NCBI GenBank assembly: GCA_963779845.1
Contig: CAVZZV010000006.1
Coordinates: forward strand, 186,001 to 250,000
Source: CAVZZV01 sp963779845
GTDB lineage: Bacteria > Bacteroidota > Bacteroidia > Bacteroidales > GCA-2748055
DNA length: 64,000 nucleotides
Reading direction: 5' to 3'
The translations under genes were made by a program, and so were the position numbers. This document shows, one piece after another, positions 9,285 through 19,210 of the stretch (the first letter of the stretch is position 1; each line of letters opens with the position of its first letter). Below the pieces are notes generated by a model. That model was not told where the DNA came from. It saw nothing but the letters and a program-made list of their open reading frames with translations, and did no database searches.

Positions 9285-9385
9285 GGAAGGTATAAAAAAT
9301 TATATCCTTGAAAATATTGCTTAAGCGAACTTTACTGCCAGATGAGTGGTTCCCTTTAAAAATATGATATCTAATCTTTTCCATC

Positions 9386-10699
9386 ATGAAAGATTCAATA
9401 AAGGAAATCCAGACTGCCGAACTCATTTCGTTTATTGGCAAACCAAATGCCCATATTATTGATATCCGTCCTGTAGAAGCATACAATGGATGGATTCTTC
9501 AGGGCGAACAGAGGGGAGGACATATCAAAGGGGCCAGAAGCCTTCCTATAAAATGGATTACCTATATGGACTGGATTGAGATGGTCAGGCATAAAGATAT
9601 CCTTCCTGAAAATCCAGTTATTATATATTCGTACAGCACATTTAATACACAAAAGGTAGCTGAGCTTTTTCTTAAAGCGGGGTATGCGGATGTTTCTGTT
9701 TACAACCGATTCCAAGAAGAATGGAGCGCGAACCCTTCCCTTCCCATGGAACAACTTGCCCATTTTCCCAATCTTGTTTCGGCCCAATGGATAAAAAAAT
9801 TGATCTTCGGGGAAAATCCGGAACATTTCTTCAACGAAAAATTTGTTATTGTTCATGCACATTATCGTAATCGCAATGCCTATCTAAGCGGTCATATTCC
9901 GGGGGCTATTGACATGGATACCCTGGCGCTGGAATCTCCTGAAACATGGAACCGCAGAACGCCTGAGGAACTTAAATCTGCCCTTGAAGAACACGGGATA
10001 ACCTCAGAAACTACCGTAGTATTATATGGAAAATATATGGATCCGAATAATAATGATCCCTTTCCCGGTAGTGCGGCAGGAGATATTGCTGCTATCCGTT
10101 GTGCGTTCATTATGATGTATGCCGGGGTTAAAGATGTGCGAATCCTCAATGGGGGGTTCCAGGCGTGGATGGATGCGGGATATTTTATTTCACAGGAAGA
10201 TTTGAAAAAAAGAAAAGCTGATAATTTTGGATGTGAAATACCTGTGAACCCGGAGCTGGCTGTTGATACCCCTCAAGCGAAGTACATGCTTGCTTCACCT
10301 GATAGTGAACTGGTCTGTGTAAGAAGTTATCCAGAGTATCTTGGAGAGGTAAGTGGTTACAACTATATTGAAGAAAAAGGCAGAATCCCGGGTGCAATTT
10401 TCGCCGATTGTGGATCAGATGCATACCATATGGAGAATTACAGGAACTTTGATCATACCACCAGAGAATATCATGAGATAGAAGCTAATTGGAGAAAAAA
10501 CGGCATTACACCTGATCTACACCTTGCATTTTACTGCGGCACAGGATGGCGTGGAAGTGAGGCCTGGTTCAATGCATGGCTAATGGGTTGGCCCCGCGTA
10601 TCGGTTTATGATGGGGGATGGTATGAATGGAGCTCAGATAAAGAGAATCCGGTCGAATCAGGAGTTCCCCGCAAAGAACTATCATTGGTTAACAGGTAA
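9386..10699 (+). CDS. triple-rhodanese-domain sulfurtransferase
   Basis: Three rhodanese-fold domains are visible in 437 aa: about residues 5-120, 135-275 and 295-425. Each has the ID(I/M)R or GHIPGA-type entry motif (GHIKGA 45-50, GHIPGA 169-174, GRIPGA 332-337). Only the third domain keeps a catalytic cysteine, C384 in YCGTGWRGSE. The corresponding loops of domains 1 (IIYSYSTFN) and 2 (VVLYGKYMD) lack Cys and are presumably structural. The active domain would carry a persulfide and transfer sulfane sulfur, for example from thiosulfate. There is no signal peptide, so it should be cytoplasmic. The acceptor is unknown. Confidence 0.88.
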   Translation: MKDSIKEIQTAELISFIGKPNAHIIDIRPVEAYNGWILQGEQRGGHIKGARSLPIKWITYMDWIEMVRHKDILPENPVIIYSYSTFNTQKVAELFLKAGYADVSVYNRFQEEWSANPSLPMEQLAHFPNLVSAQWIKKLIFGENPEHFFNEKFVIVHAHYRNRNAYLSGHIPGAIDMDTLALESPETWNRRTPEELKSALEEHGITSETTVVLYGKYMDPNNNDPFPGSAAGDIAAIRCAFIMMYAGVKDVRILNGGFQAWMDAGYFISQEDLKKRKADNFGCEIPVNPELAVDTPQAKYMLASPDSELVCVRSYPEYLGEVSGYNYIEEKGRIPGAIFADCGSDAYHMENYRNFDHTTREYHEIEANWRKNGITPDLHLAFYCGTGWRGSEAWFNAWLMGWPRVSVYDGGWYEWSSDKENPVESGVPRKELSLVNR

Positions 10700-11021
10700 A
10701 CATTTTATATTCCTTCCGATCGATTTCTTTTCACCTTAAAAGTGAGCCCTACCCTGCGGCCCTTCATTTTATTTCGGGTTAATCAAACCTGTGGCGTTCC
10801 ATCATTTATAGAAAGACTCAAACACAAAATTTCTAGTGGACAGATATTTTTGAGCCCGGCCTTACCAGGACCCATTGGACAATGGCTGGATAGGGTCATT
10901 GTTTTTAAATGTATAGAAATGGGAAAAATATCCAAAATTCTACTATTTTTACCGTGCAAAAAACAGGAATCTTCAAGGGAAAAGTAAACACATCATTTTC
11001 TAAATTTATTAAAAACTAAAC
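10700..11021. other. 322-bp intergenic region upstream of the sugar transporter
   Basis: TATTTTTG at 10845-10852 fits the -7 box TAnnTTTG and would start a leader of about 160 nt for the transporter, but no -33 TTTG sits at the right distance. An 81-codon frame at 10742-10987 has no protein-like features. No terminator of strong form is seen after the rhodanese gene. Confidence 0.35.
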
Positions 11022-12464
11022 ATGGCAAAACAAACTACTAAGCAAAACATGCGCCTCGTTATTGTGATCGCAGCTGTAGCATCTACCGGGGGCTTACTTT
11101 TCGGATTCGACACAGGGGTTATTTCCGGAGCACTTCCCTTCTTAAAAGCCAGCTGGAACCTCTCCTCCGGGCAGCAGGAATGGATCACCACTGCAGCGCT
11201 AATCGGAGCCGTGCTTGGCGCTGTCTCCTCCGGAAGGATAACAGATATATTCGGTCGAAAAAAGGTTATCCTGGTTGCCTCGGTAATTTTTGCAATAGGT
11301 TCGTTGCTTACAGGGGCCTCCACTACCCCCACCTTCCTTGCCATAAGCAGGATAATACTGGGTATAGCCATTGGCATCTCCTCCTTTACCGTACCTCTTT
11401 ATATTTCTGAAATATCACCTACCAAAATAAGAGGTGCGCTGGTTTCCTCTTTTCAGTTAATGATTACCATTGGTATCCTTTTATCCTATTTCTCAGACCT
11501 GGCTTTCGCTGATGAAGCAAATCCCTATTCATGGAGATGGATGTTTTATGTGGGCATAATCCCGGCAGTGATTCTATTTGCAGGAATGATATTTCTTCCG
11601 GAAACTCCCCGTTTCCTTATTGGAAAAGGGCAGGAAGCTAAGGGAAGGAAGATATTATCCAGGGTCGAAGAGCCTGCTCTCGTTGAAATCGCTATTACAA
11701 AGATTAAAGAGGACATCAGAAAAGACCAACTGGCTGCTACCAACTGGACCGAAATTTTTAAGCCCTGGCTTCGAAAGGCTCTTATTATTGCCATCGGGAT
11801 AATGTTTGTCCAGCAGTTTGTAGGAATAAACACTATTATATATTATGCTCCCACCGTATTTATCATTGCCGGCTTCGCAGGAGCCAAAGCCGCAATTGCT
11901 GCAACCGTTTCAGTAGGTGTTGTCAATGTAATTTCCACTGTTTTATCTATGTTCCTTATAGATAGATGGGGAAGAAGGAAGCTTTATTTTATAGGGCTCA
12001 CAGGAATGGCCATCGCCCTTACGGCCCTTGGTACCTTTTTCCTGTTAAAGGACAATCTTGGCCCGGCATTGAAATACATCACAGTGGGAAGCATCCTGGT
12101 GTATGTTTTCTTCTTCGCTATTAGTCTTGGGCCCCTCGGATGGCTGATTATTTCTGAAATTTTTCCATTAAAGGTTCGGGGCCTGGGGATGAGTATCGGT
12201 TCCTTGTCGAATTGGCTTTTCAATGCCATCGTCACTTTCACCTTCCTGAAGCTCGCGTGGGCCTTTACCGGACCGGGTGGGGAAATACTCAATGAGGGGG
12301 CACTAAAACCAGATCCCAATCCCGCGGGTGCCTTCTTTGTGTATGCTGCAATGGCTATTGCCGGAATTATCTGGGGCTTAAAATATATACCCGAAACCAA
12401 AGGAAAGACCCTTGAACAGATTGAAGACCATTGGAGAGCGGGGAAATTGCCTAGAGAGCTATAG
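11022..12464 (+). CDS. MFS sugar:H+ symporter (sugar porter family)
   Basis: This is a 12-helix inner-membrane transporter of 480 aa, XylE/GLUT type. Sugar-porter signatures are present in order: GGLLFGFDTGVISGAL in TM1, GRKKV after TM2, PETPRFL after TM6, QQFVGINTIIYYAPT in TM7, DRWGRRKL in the TM8-9 loop, and PETKGKTLEQIE at the C-terminus. The QQ and N residues of TM7 are hexose/pentose contacts in relatives. Substrate is a monosaccharide, probably hexose or xylose, taken up with a proton. The next gene is a secreted esterase on the same strand, which would fit plant or algal polysaccharide use. Confidence 0.93.
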   Translation: MAKQTTKQNMRLVIVIAAVASTGGLLFGFDTGVISGALPFLKASWNLSSGQQEWITTAALIGAVLGAVSSGRITDIFGRKKVILVASVIFAIGSLLTGASTTPTFLAISRIILGIAIGISSFTVPLYISEISPTKIRGALVSSFQLMITIGILLSYFSDLAFADEANPYSWRWMFYVGIIPAVILFAGMIFLPETPRFLIGKGQEAKGRKILSRVEEPALVEIAITKIKEDIRKDQLAATNWTEIFKPWLRKALIIAIGIMFVQQFVGINTIIYYAPTVFIIAGFAGAKAAIAATVSVGVVNVISTVLSMFLIDRWGRRKLYFIGLTGMAIALTALGTFFLLKDNLGPALKYITVGSILVYVFFFAISLGPLGWLIISEIFPLKVRGLGMSIGSLSNWLFNAIVTFTFLKLAWAFTGPGGEILNEGALKPDPNPAGAFFVYAAMAIAGIIWGLKYIPETKGKTLEQIEDHWRAGKLPREL

Positions 12465-12523
12465 GGCTTTATTGATGACTATTCATCCGATTCCATTTTT
12501 TACTCATCAATTAATAAATAGTT

Positions 12524-13406
12524 ATGGCATATTTTTATGGTAAGTATTTGAAATTATTTTTCACTGTTTTACTTCCTTCTCGTTCTTATTGAGCATAACC
12601 ATGCTGCAAACAGGGATACAATATATTTATGGCTTGGGAAGGTGCCGAGTGAATCCGAGGCTAAACAAAAGGCTGTCGGGTCTCCTAATGAGAAGGGGAA
12701 AATAGAGCTTTTGTCCCAGGTTACTGATCCCATATTAATTGCTTTTGAACCCGACCCGTCGATTAAAAATGGGTCTTCCATAATAGTATGTCCCGGCGGA
12801 GGTTATAAAATCCTCGCTATCGAAAAGGAGGGATACGAAATTGCTCAGTGGCTCACTCAACTCGGGTACACTGCTTTTGTCCTTCAGTACCGTGTCCCGG
12901 ATAAAGAGGATGGGGCATTGATGGACATTCAAAGGGCAATCCGGATTGTGCGCGGTAAAGCACCTTCCTTGAACTTAATTCCGGATAAGGTAGGTGTCAT
13001 GGGTTTCTCTGCCGGAGGAAGCTTATGTGCTCGTGCAAGTACCCGATACTCCATTCCTTCTTATGGTAAAAGGGATCATTTAGATTCTTTATCCTGCCGA
13101 CCAGACTTTTCCCTACTAATTTATCCAGCATACCTCGATAAAGGTGAGCAGGGAAGCCTGAGCCCCGAACTATTGGTTGATATCAATACACCCCCAATGT
13201 TTATATTTGCCACAGCAGATGATAAATACAGCAATAGTACTCTGGTTATGGCAACTGCTTTAAGAGATAATAAGGTACCGGTTGAACTGCATTTATTACC
13301 TGTAGGTGGACATGGTTACGGATTGCGGCCGGGTAAAACAGCCGCTGAAGTATGGCCTGGCCTGGCAGAAATTTGGTTGAAGAATCTATTATTTGAACCC
13401 AAATAG
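12524..13406 (+). CDS. secreted alpha/beta-hydrolase (acetyl-xylan-esterase-like), signal peptide split by a frameshift
   Basis: An alpha/beta hydrolase is read without interruption from a GTG at 12642. It has the oxyanion motif CPGGGY (residues 50-55 from that GTG), nucleophile S123 in GFSAGG, acid D in ATADDKY and catalytic H in GGHGYG. The frame is open upstream to 12552 without ATG and encodes LLVLIEHNHAANRDTIYLWL, the end of a signal peptide and the mature N-terminus. The beginning of the signal peptide (ATG 12524, MAYFYGKYLKLFFTVLL) lies in another frame. Dropping one base near 12576 joins them into a normal secretory signal. Relatives deacetylate xylan or other glycans in the periplasm. 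The lesion may be a sequencing error or a real mutation. Confidence 0.75.
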
Positions 13407-13602
13407 ATTAAAAAAGCGGTTGTAAGATCGCCCGAAATTTCTTTCGGTCCATTTTCATCGTTTAGAATAAAATATACTATTTCCAAAGAATTGTGAATCA
13501 ATTTTTTACGATTTACAATTCACTTTTAATCCCTCTTCACTCTATTTTGGCAAAGATTTTGGTTTAAACTGGTTGTTGTAAAAAACCTAATACCTGGAAA
13601 AC

Positions 13603-14703
13603 ATGAAAAAACTGATATTAATTCTCCCCGCCCTCGCCCTGACTTTGGGATTGAGCGCACAGAATACCCGGACCAGGAGTCCGCGAGCTGTTCATGAAAC
13701 CACCACCTCTCCTACTGAAGAGAAAAAGAAAGCTGAACCAGTCAGGAAGGCTTCTCCTGCAGTAATCCCATCCACCAGTTCTTCCGGAAGGACCAGGTCA
13801 GTGAGTCAACCCACTAATGATCGCAGTACTTCAAGATCTGCTAACTCCTCTGGAACCCGAACAAGGCAAACATCAACTGTCCAGAATAAACGGGGCACCT
13901 CTTCAGCGGGGACTCCTGCTGCTATCCCTACCCGCCCGAATTCAAACACCCGGACCAGAAATTCAGAGGGCACAAGTTCCGGTCGCAAAGTTGGAACAAG
14001 TTCAACCGTCAATGAAAACCGTCAGGTACATCAGGGCGAAACAAGAAACGCAACCGGAAGTGATTCCAGAAGAACAGCTACCACTACCAGTGGAAGGACA
14101 TCCAACAGGGAAATAAATTCCGGCACTACCTATTCAGGTAACCGCGGCTCCAACCATTACGATCCTAAAGTCGGTCAAACCTATACGGAAAAACGAAAGG
14201 TATATATAACCCCTGCCCCCCGCCGCATTGCACGTCCTGCACCCGTGGTTAATTATGTTTACCGCCCGGTGGAATACCGCAGGATTCATTACCCCTATTC
14301 AGCACCTTCCAGGATTAATATCATCTGGACCAACAACATGTATCGGGAATATGTCTATCTTTATCCTGAATTCAATCTTTGGTACTATCCTTACGGTTAC
14401 CATATTGAAAATGTTTCCGCCTATGATGCCAGTGCTTTTATAGGGGAAGTTGCCAATATCTACGGACGGGTTTATGATACCTGGTACCTGAGGGAAACGG
14501 ATGAATATTTCCTTTACTTTGGCGGACCCTACCCCTATCAGGATTTCAGTATAGTACTTACCGGAAAGGATGCAAGAAGATTTAGCAGAAATCCGGAGAG
14601 GTTCTTTACCAACAGGAATATTTCCGTTACAGGACTTGTCAGCTTATGGGAAGATAAACCGGAAATTGTTGTTAAAAAGAGAAGCCAGATTCACCTGTAT
14701 TGA
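13603..14703 (+). CDS. exported low-complexity protein with a C-terminal OB-fold-like domain
   Basis: A clear signal peptide (MKKLILILPALALTLGLSAQ) is followed by about 170 residues of Ser/Thr/Arg/Gly-rich low-complexity sequence without predicted fold. A Tyr/Pro-rich stretch (residues about 195-285) comes next. The last 85 residues run I-G-E-V-A-N-I-Y-G-R-V to VTGLV and QIHLY, the strand pattern of a bacterial OB fold of the tRNA-anti/nuclease-associated kind. The protein is probably periplasmic or surface-linked. Arg-rich disorder plus an OB-like domain could bind nucleic acid or polyanions, but that is inference. No specific family is recognised. Confidence 0.7.
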   Translation: MKKLILILPALALTLGLSAQNTRTRSPRAVHETTTSPTEEKKKAEPVRKASPAVIPSTSSSGRTRSVSQPTNDRSTSRSANSSGTRTRQTSTVQNKRGTSSAGTPAAIPTRPNSNTRTRNSEGTSSGRKVGTSSTVNENRQVHQGETRNATGSDSRRTATTTSGRTSNREINSGTTYSGNRGSNHYDPKVGQTYTEKRKVYITPAPRRIARPAPVVNYVYRPVEYRRIHYPYSAPSRINIIWTNNMYREYVYLYPEFNLWYYPYGYHIENVSAYDASAFIGEVANIYGRVYDTWYLRETDEYFLYFGGPYPYQDFSIVLTGKDARRFSRNPERFFTNRNISVTGLVSLWEDKPEIVVKKRSQIHLY

Positions 14704-14856
14704 TCTGGGACAACATTCTTTTATATCCTTTCCTGGTAACCCTGGATTGCAGAAAATGAAATTATCTTGCTGATATCTAACCAAGTAGATAACTTGCGGT
14801 TTGATTAGAACAGAACCCTAAGTACACAATGGATAAAAAATTATTACCAGTCAAAT

Positions 14857-16335
14857 CTATTTAAAAATATAGGGGGCAACCGGTGGCTTATTGTCTCTGG
14901 GTGGCGCGACAAAAGGCCCTGATTCCTTATCGCCTTGTTGTTCTCGCCATTCAGCCATGTCTGCACGAAAATCTTCGACAATGTCTTTGTAATATGGATT
15001 CCCGGCAAGGTTAACAAGCTCGTAAGGATCTTTAGTGACATCGTACAATTCCTCCTTCGGCCTGTTATGGTAACGCCATAAGACCGCCGCGGCATGGTCG
15101 TTTTCATGGGACCGGGTCTCCCAGGAGAACCAATATTCCTGACCCTCGTCATGTCCCCCTTTGGACTTATCGATATGGGTCGTGTACTTGATCTCGGGGG
15201 CAAGGTTTAAAATATATTTGTACCTGCTTGTTCGAATCATCCGCAGCGGCGACTGGTTCATTACCCCATCGCCTGAGTGGCTGGCATAAACTCGCTGACG
15301 ATGATCGCACTTCTGCCCGAGAAGAAGAGGAATGATGCTCATTCCATCGATCACTTCCGGGGACGCCGGAGGGGTTCCCCCTGCTATTTCGACCGCGGTT
15401 GGGAGTAAATCAATGAGTGAAACGATCGCGTCAGTTTCTGATCCGCCTTTTATTTTGCCAGGCCATTTGATCAATAATGGTACCCGGATACCATAGTCAT
15501 AGAGGTTCCATTTCCCAAAGGCCCACTGAGGTCCCTGGTCTGCCGTGAAAATAACAATGGTATTTTCGGACATTTTATATTTTTCAAGACTACTTAGAAG
15601 TTTTCCGACATTGCCGTCCATCTTAGTGATATCGGTATAGTATCTTGCCCGTGATTTTCGGGTTTCTTTGGTATCGATATGAAACCCGGGGATATCAATT
15701 TCTGAAGCTTCATACTCCGCTTTTTCAGGCCAAAAAACATGGGGGCTGTGGTCATTTACAACCAGCATAAAAGGCTCTTTGGATTTTGAAATTTTCGCCA
15801 GCCATTCATCAACAGGAGCCATGTTCAGGTCAGTCCAAAGCACCCCTTGTCCTTCATGACCTGGTTCCGGAACATTGGTGTTATGAATAAATTCGAAGGG
15901 ATATTGATCGATAGGCCCTACATGGAATTTGCCAGCAATAGCCACCCGGTACCCAAGGGGCTTTAGATAGGAAGGAAGGGTTTTGACATCTTCCTTTATA
16001 CCGCTATGATTGGCATGGGCCCCGTTTCGAAAAGGATAGATTCCGGTATGAATGGAAGCCCTGGAGGGGGAACAGGTCGGTGAGCTGGCAAAAGCCTGTG
16101 AAAATAACAACGACTCCTTTGCAAGGCTCTCCAGGTTTGGGGTATTCACGATTTGATTCCCATAGGGCTCAATATCAGCAGCCCCTAGGTCATCCGCCAC
16201 AAACAGCACGATATTGGTATGTTCTTTTGCACTGATATTTTTTTGGGCCAATGTTAGCGGCATAATCGATAACAATAGAGCACCGGTGTATAGCATACGC
16301 TCGCTGATTAGTTTATTCTTCATAATAATTGCCAT
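14857..16335 (-). CDS. periplasmic S1 sulfatase, heparan N-sulfatase (SGSH)-like
   Basis: A formylglycine-dependent sulfatase of 492 aa with a signal peptide (cleavage near residue 30). D48 and D49 (VADDLG) bind Ca2+. C88 in the CSPSRASIHTG signature is the residue converted to formylglycine by an anaerobic or FGE-type maturase. The second metal site is FTADQGP, and HSPH is also present. The ordering of motifs resembles N-sulfoglucosamine sulfohydrolase-like (S1_8-type) enzymes, but the sugar position attacked is not certain. It is the last gene of the operon with GH43, SusD and SusC, so it should desulfate the imported oligosaccharide. Another ATG four codons in (16323) is an equally good start. 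Confidence 0.9.
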   Translation of the reverse strand: MAIIMKNKLISERMLYTGALLLSIMPLTLAQKNISAKEHTNIVLFVADDLGAADIEPYGNQIVNTPNLESLAKESLLFSQAFASSPTCSPSRASIHTGIYPFRNGAHANHSGIKEDVKTLPSYLKPLGYRVAIAGKFHVGPIDQYPFEFIHNTNVPEPGHEGQGVLWTDLNMAPVDEWLAKISKSKEPFMLVVNDHSPHVFWPEKAEYEASEIDIPGFHIDTKETRKSRARYYTDITKMDGNVGKLLSSLEKYKMSENTIVIFTADQGPQWAFGKWNLYDYGIRVPLLIKWPGKIKGGSETDAIVSLIDLLPTAVEIAGGTPPASPEVIDGMSIIPLLLGQKCDHRQRVYASHSGDGVMNQSPLRMIRTSRYKYILNLAPEIKYTTHIDKSKGGHDEGQEYWFSWETRSHENDHAAAVLWRYHNRPKEELYDVTKDPYELVNLAGNPYYKDIVEDFRADMAEWREQQGDKESGPFVAPPRDNKPPVAPYIFK

Positions 16336-16413
16336 TATTTGTAAATTACAAAAGGAGACCAGTTGACTGTTCTGATTTTTTTTTAGATATAGTAAAACTC
16401 ATCCTAATTTTCT

Positions 16414-17487
16414 TTACTCCCCCGATGGGAGTTTTATTTTTTGTCCAGCTGGAATTGGTTGCCCAAAATGAGGTGTACCATCAGCATTCCATGTAAAAGG
16501 CTGCAACCTTACATCCCGGTCCCATCCGGGTTCTGTAGTTTTCTTTGAATGGTAAATGATCCAGTCTTCCGTATTGTCCGGTGATTTGACAAATGAACAA
16601 TGCCCCACACCGTGGACTTGATTATTCCCCAGGAATACAGGTCCTGTTTTCTTCCAGTTTTCAGGATTAAGTATATCGGCTTCCGGGTCTTTTAATTCAA
16701 GCATTCCAAGCCGATAATTAATTAACCAGGATTCACGACAGGAATATACGACAAATAACAGATCTCCGTTTTTTAGTACCTCAGGAGCTTCATTAAGGTT
16801 CAGGGGGCCACCAGTTTCCCAACTCTCTTCAGGAGATGAAAGTCTAATCCTTGTACCTTTCAATGTATATGGGTTCTCCATTTCTGAAATATATAAATGT
16901 TGAGGGGTATTATCTGTCTTTTCCTGGGTAATCCAACCGGACCAGATCGCGTACAATTTGTCTTTGTGTTCGAAAACAGTCATATCTATGCCCCAGATAT
17001 TGGAATTTGGCACCTCCGGGTTATCTCCTGTGTATAGTTGCCCCATGTCCTCATAATCACTATATACATCCTCGGTTTTCGACCGTAGGACCATGGTACG
17101 CTGATAAATAAATGGGGGGCCAGATTCACCCGCCGCGAAGTATACATACCAATGTCCTTTAATGAACTGGATTTCAGGGGCCCAAATGCATGAACGGTTC
17201 CAACCGGTGTCCGGTGCCGTCCAAATGACTTTTCTCCCCTCTCTTTTAGTAAGCTTTTTTGATTTATAGACCACCACCCCATGGATATCATTATTGATGG
17301 AATGGCAATAAATGTAAAAACTGTCTTTTTTGAACATCCATGGATCAGCACCATTCCATACCGGATTAGCGAAGGTTGAATATTCCGGGTCTTTCATTTC
17401 GGTATATTCGGGTTCTTCTTTTGCACCGCATGCCCCCAAAGTAAAAAGGACAAAAGTTATAAAAGTCAGATAATTTATCCTTCTCAT
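16414..17487 (-). CDS. GH43-family glycoside hydrolase lipoprotein
   Basis: A five-bladed beta-propeller glycosidase of clan GH-F, 357 aa. Catalytic base D48 (NGADPWMF), pKa modulator D168 (GIDMTVF) and general acid E233 (LNEAPEVL) are all present. The N-terminus is a lipoprotein signal with lipobox LGAC (C20), so it is anchored in an envelope membrane. GH43 enzymes act on arabinofuranosides, xylosides or galactosides by inversion. The family alone does not fix the substrate here. It sits between SusD (183-bp gap) and the sulfatase (78-bp gap) on the same strand. Confidence 0.88.
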   Translation of the reverse strand: MRRINYLTFITFVLFTLGACGAKEEPEYTEMKDPEYSTFANPVWNGADPWMFKKDSFYIYCHSINNDIHGVVVYKSKKLTKREGRKVIWTAPDTGWNRSCIWAPEIQFIKGHWYVYFAAGESGPPFIYQRTMVLRSKTEDVYSDYEDMGQLYTGDNPEVPNSNIWGIDMTVFEHKDKLYAIWSGWITQEKTDNTPQHLYISEMENPYTLKGTRIRLSSPEESWETGGPLNLNEAPEVLKNGDLLFVVYSCRESWLINYRLGMLELKDPEADILNPENWKKTGPVFLGNNQVHGVGHCSFVKSPDNTEDWIIYHSKKTTEPGWDRDVRLQPFTWNADGTPHFGQPIPAGQKIKLPSGE

Positions 17488-17670
17488 ATTTTCTTTCTTA
17501 GAAGTATTTGATACTTTCTAAATAAAATTTACAATACTCTTCAAGTATTATTTAATTTTCTTATATGGTTGGTCCATTGAAGGAACGTGTTATTTCGCCC
17601 GTTCCTTCAATAGGTTTTTCCTGCTAACATTCTTTTAAAGCAGTTGTAAACAACTCTCCCTTATAGCATT

Positions 17671-19146
17671 CTATTGATATCCCTCATTTTGTTCAAGTTT
17701 CGAATCCGAATCCACAGCCTGTTGTGGAATGGGATACAAAACATGGTAGGGTCGTGCGTTGGAAACACCTCTTGCCAATGCATCACTTATAAATCTTCCT
17801 GTACGGATGAGATCTTGTCTTCTTAATCCTTCACAATAAAATTCCCAGCTTCTTTCAGCGATAATGGAATCTCGCAATTCTTCCTTAGTTTCAAAATCCT
17901 CAAGCGTGTAACGGTCAAGTCCGGCACGTTCCCGAATATCCCCCAAAAGGGTGATAGATTCATCATTGGGGCCGCTAATTTCGTTCAAGGCTTCCGCACG
18001 TGCAAGGAGGATGTCCGCGTATCTTACCACAGGAATATCATTCCCTCCTCCTATGTCCGCATTAGGATCGGGCCAGTATTTTAAAGGTCGTGTATTGTTG
18101 TTGTTCAACAGTGAAATAGTTTGGTTACCATTATTAATATAAGAAGTAAGGATAGTTTCCTTTCTCTTATCGTTTTCAGCGAAGGTGTTAAAGAAAATGT
18201 CTTTAAGGGAGTATTGGGCAGCATAATTTCGCCAGTTACTTTGCATGGTAAGCCCGCTTGCGGGATCGGATTTGAAACCCGGAGGGAGTACATAAGCCAT
18301 CCAGTCATTTCCCGGGCCCTGTCCCGGAGCAATAGCCGTGCAGGTCCTTACCCATATGAACTCTTGGTTTCTTTCATTTTCCACCCTAAACATTGCTGAA
18401 TAATCGGGGTATAGACCGTACACATTCATATTCATAATGTCTTTAGCCATATCAGCAGCTTTTTGCCATTGCCGGTTGTTCAGGTAAAATTTGCAGAGGA
18501 TTGCACGGGCTGCACCTTTATTGGCACGTCCATATTCTTCATTCCCCGGAGCAGGCAGATCTGGTATGCTTTCCAGTAATTCCGTCTCGATAAAGGTCCT
18601 GATTTCTGTATCACTTGCTTTAGCAAGCTCTTCCGCTCCGTTTAAGGTAGTAACCCTCAATGGAACAGGCCCATAGAAATTGTATAAATGAAAGTAGCTC
18701 ACCGCTCTGATAAATCGTGCTTCGGCAATATATTGGCTTTTATTTGATGAATTAATTTCTGCCAAGTCAATATAATCCAGCACAGAATTGGCGTCGCGGA
18801 TGGCAAAATAGGCCGGATTCCACGACAGACCAAGGAACCAGTCGAGGTTCGCGTCCCAGGTAAAATCAAGAAATTGGGACAACTGTCTGTTGTCTGCCCC
18901 GGCAAATTCGTACATTATTTCAGTCGTCGCATCCTGGGTAAGGATATACATCTTGTTGGCACGCTGACTTTGGACATCGTTGTCCCGGACGTAAGCTGCT
19001 TTAAGCACGCTCACAATTCCCTCTTCCGTAGTGAGGAAGTTCTCCGGGGCAAGCTGGGAATATACCGGTTCATCAAGCAATTCTTCACAGGAAGTGAAGG
19101 GAAGCATAATAATGCAAGAGATCAATATATATTTTATAATTTTCAT
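17671..19146 (-). CDS. SusD/RagB-family glycan-binding lipoprotein
   Basis: A surface lipoprotein that caps the SusC channel and binds the glycan. The signal is MKIIKYILISCIIMLPFTSC with C20 as the lipidated cysteine, followed by CEELLDEPVYSQ, the usual SusD opening. TPR-like helices fill the middle, and the C-terminal RagB region contains YADILLARAEALNEI and YPIPQQAVD, both standard. Length (491 aa) is typical. The gene is 64 bp downstream of its SusC partner. The ligand is presumably the same oligosaccharide processed by the GH43 and sulfatase. Confidence 0.95.
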   Translation of the reverse strand: MKIIKYILISCIIMLPFTSCEELLDEPVYSQLAPENFLTTEEGIVSVLKAAYVRDNDVQSQRANKMYILTQDATTEIMYEFAGADNRQLSQFLDFTWDANLDWFLGLSWNPAYFAIRDANSVLDYIDLAEINSSNKSQYIAEARFIRAVSYFHLYNFYGPVPLRVTTLNGAEELAKASDTEIRTFIETELLESIPDLPAPGNEEYGRANKGAARAILCKFYLNNRQWQKAADMAKDIMNMNVYGLYPDYSAMFRVENERNQEFIWVRTCTAIAPGQGPGNDWMAYVLPPGFKSDPASGLTMQSNWRNYAAQYSLKDIFFNTFAENDKRKETILTSYINNGNQTISLLNNNNTRPLKYWPDPNADIGGGNDIPVVRYADILLARAEALNEISGPNDESITLLGDIRERAGLDRYTLEDFETKEELRDSIIAERSWEFYCEGLRRQDLIRTGRFISDALARGVSNARPYHVLYPIPQQAVDSDSKLEQNEGYQ

Positions 19147-19210
19147 GATATTTTTATTTAAATAGTTATATAACCCAAACTTATCAATTAAATTAACAGT
19201 ATAGTTAAAA

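Noticed and set aside
10742..10987. 81-codon plus-strand frame before the sugar transporter
   Set aside because: No conserved-looking composition, no plausible start context, and a candidate -7 box for the transporter lies inside it.
13817..14116. 99-codon frame overlapping the low-complexity exported protein
   Set aside because: Generated by the repetitive, codon-biased low-complexity region; the signal-peptide-bearing frame is the real one.
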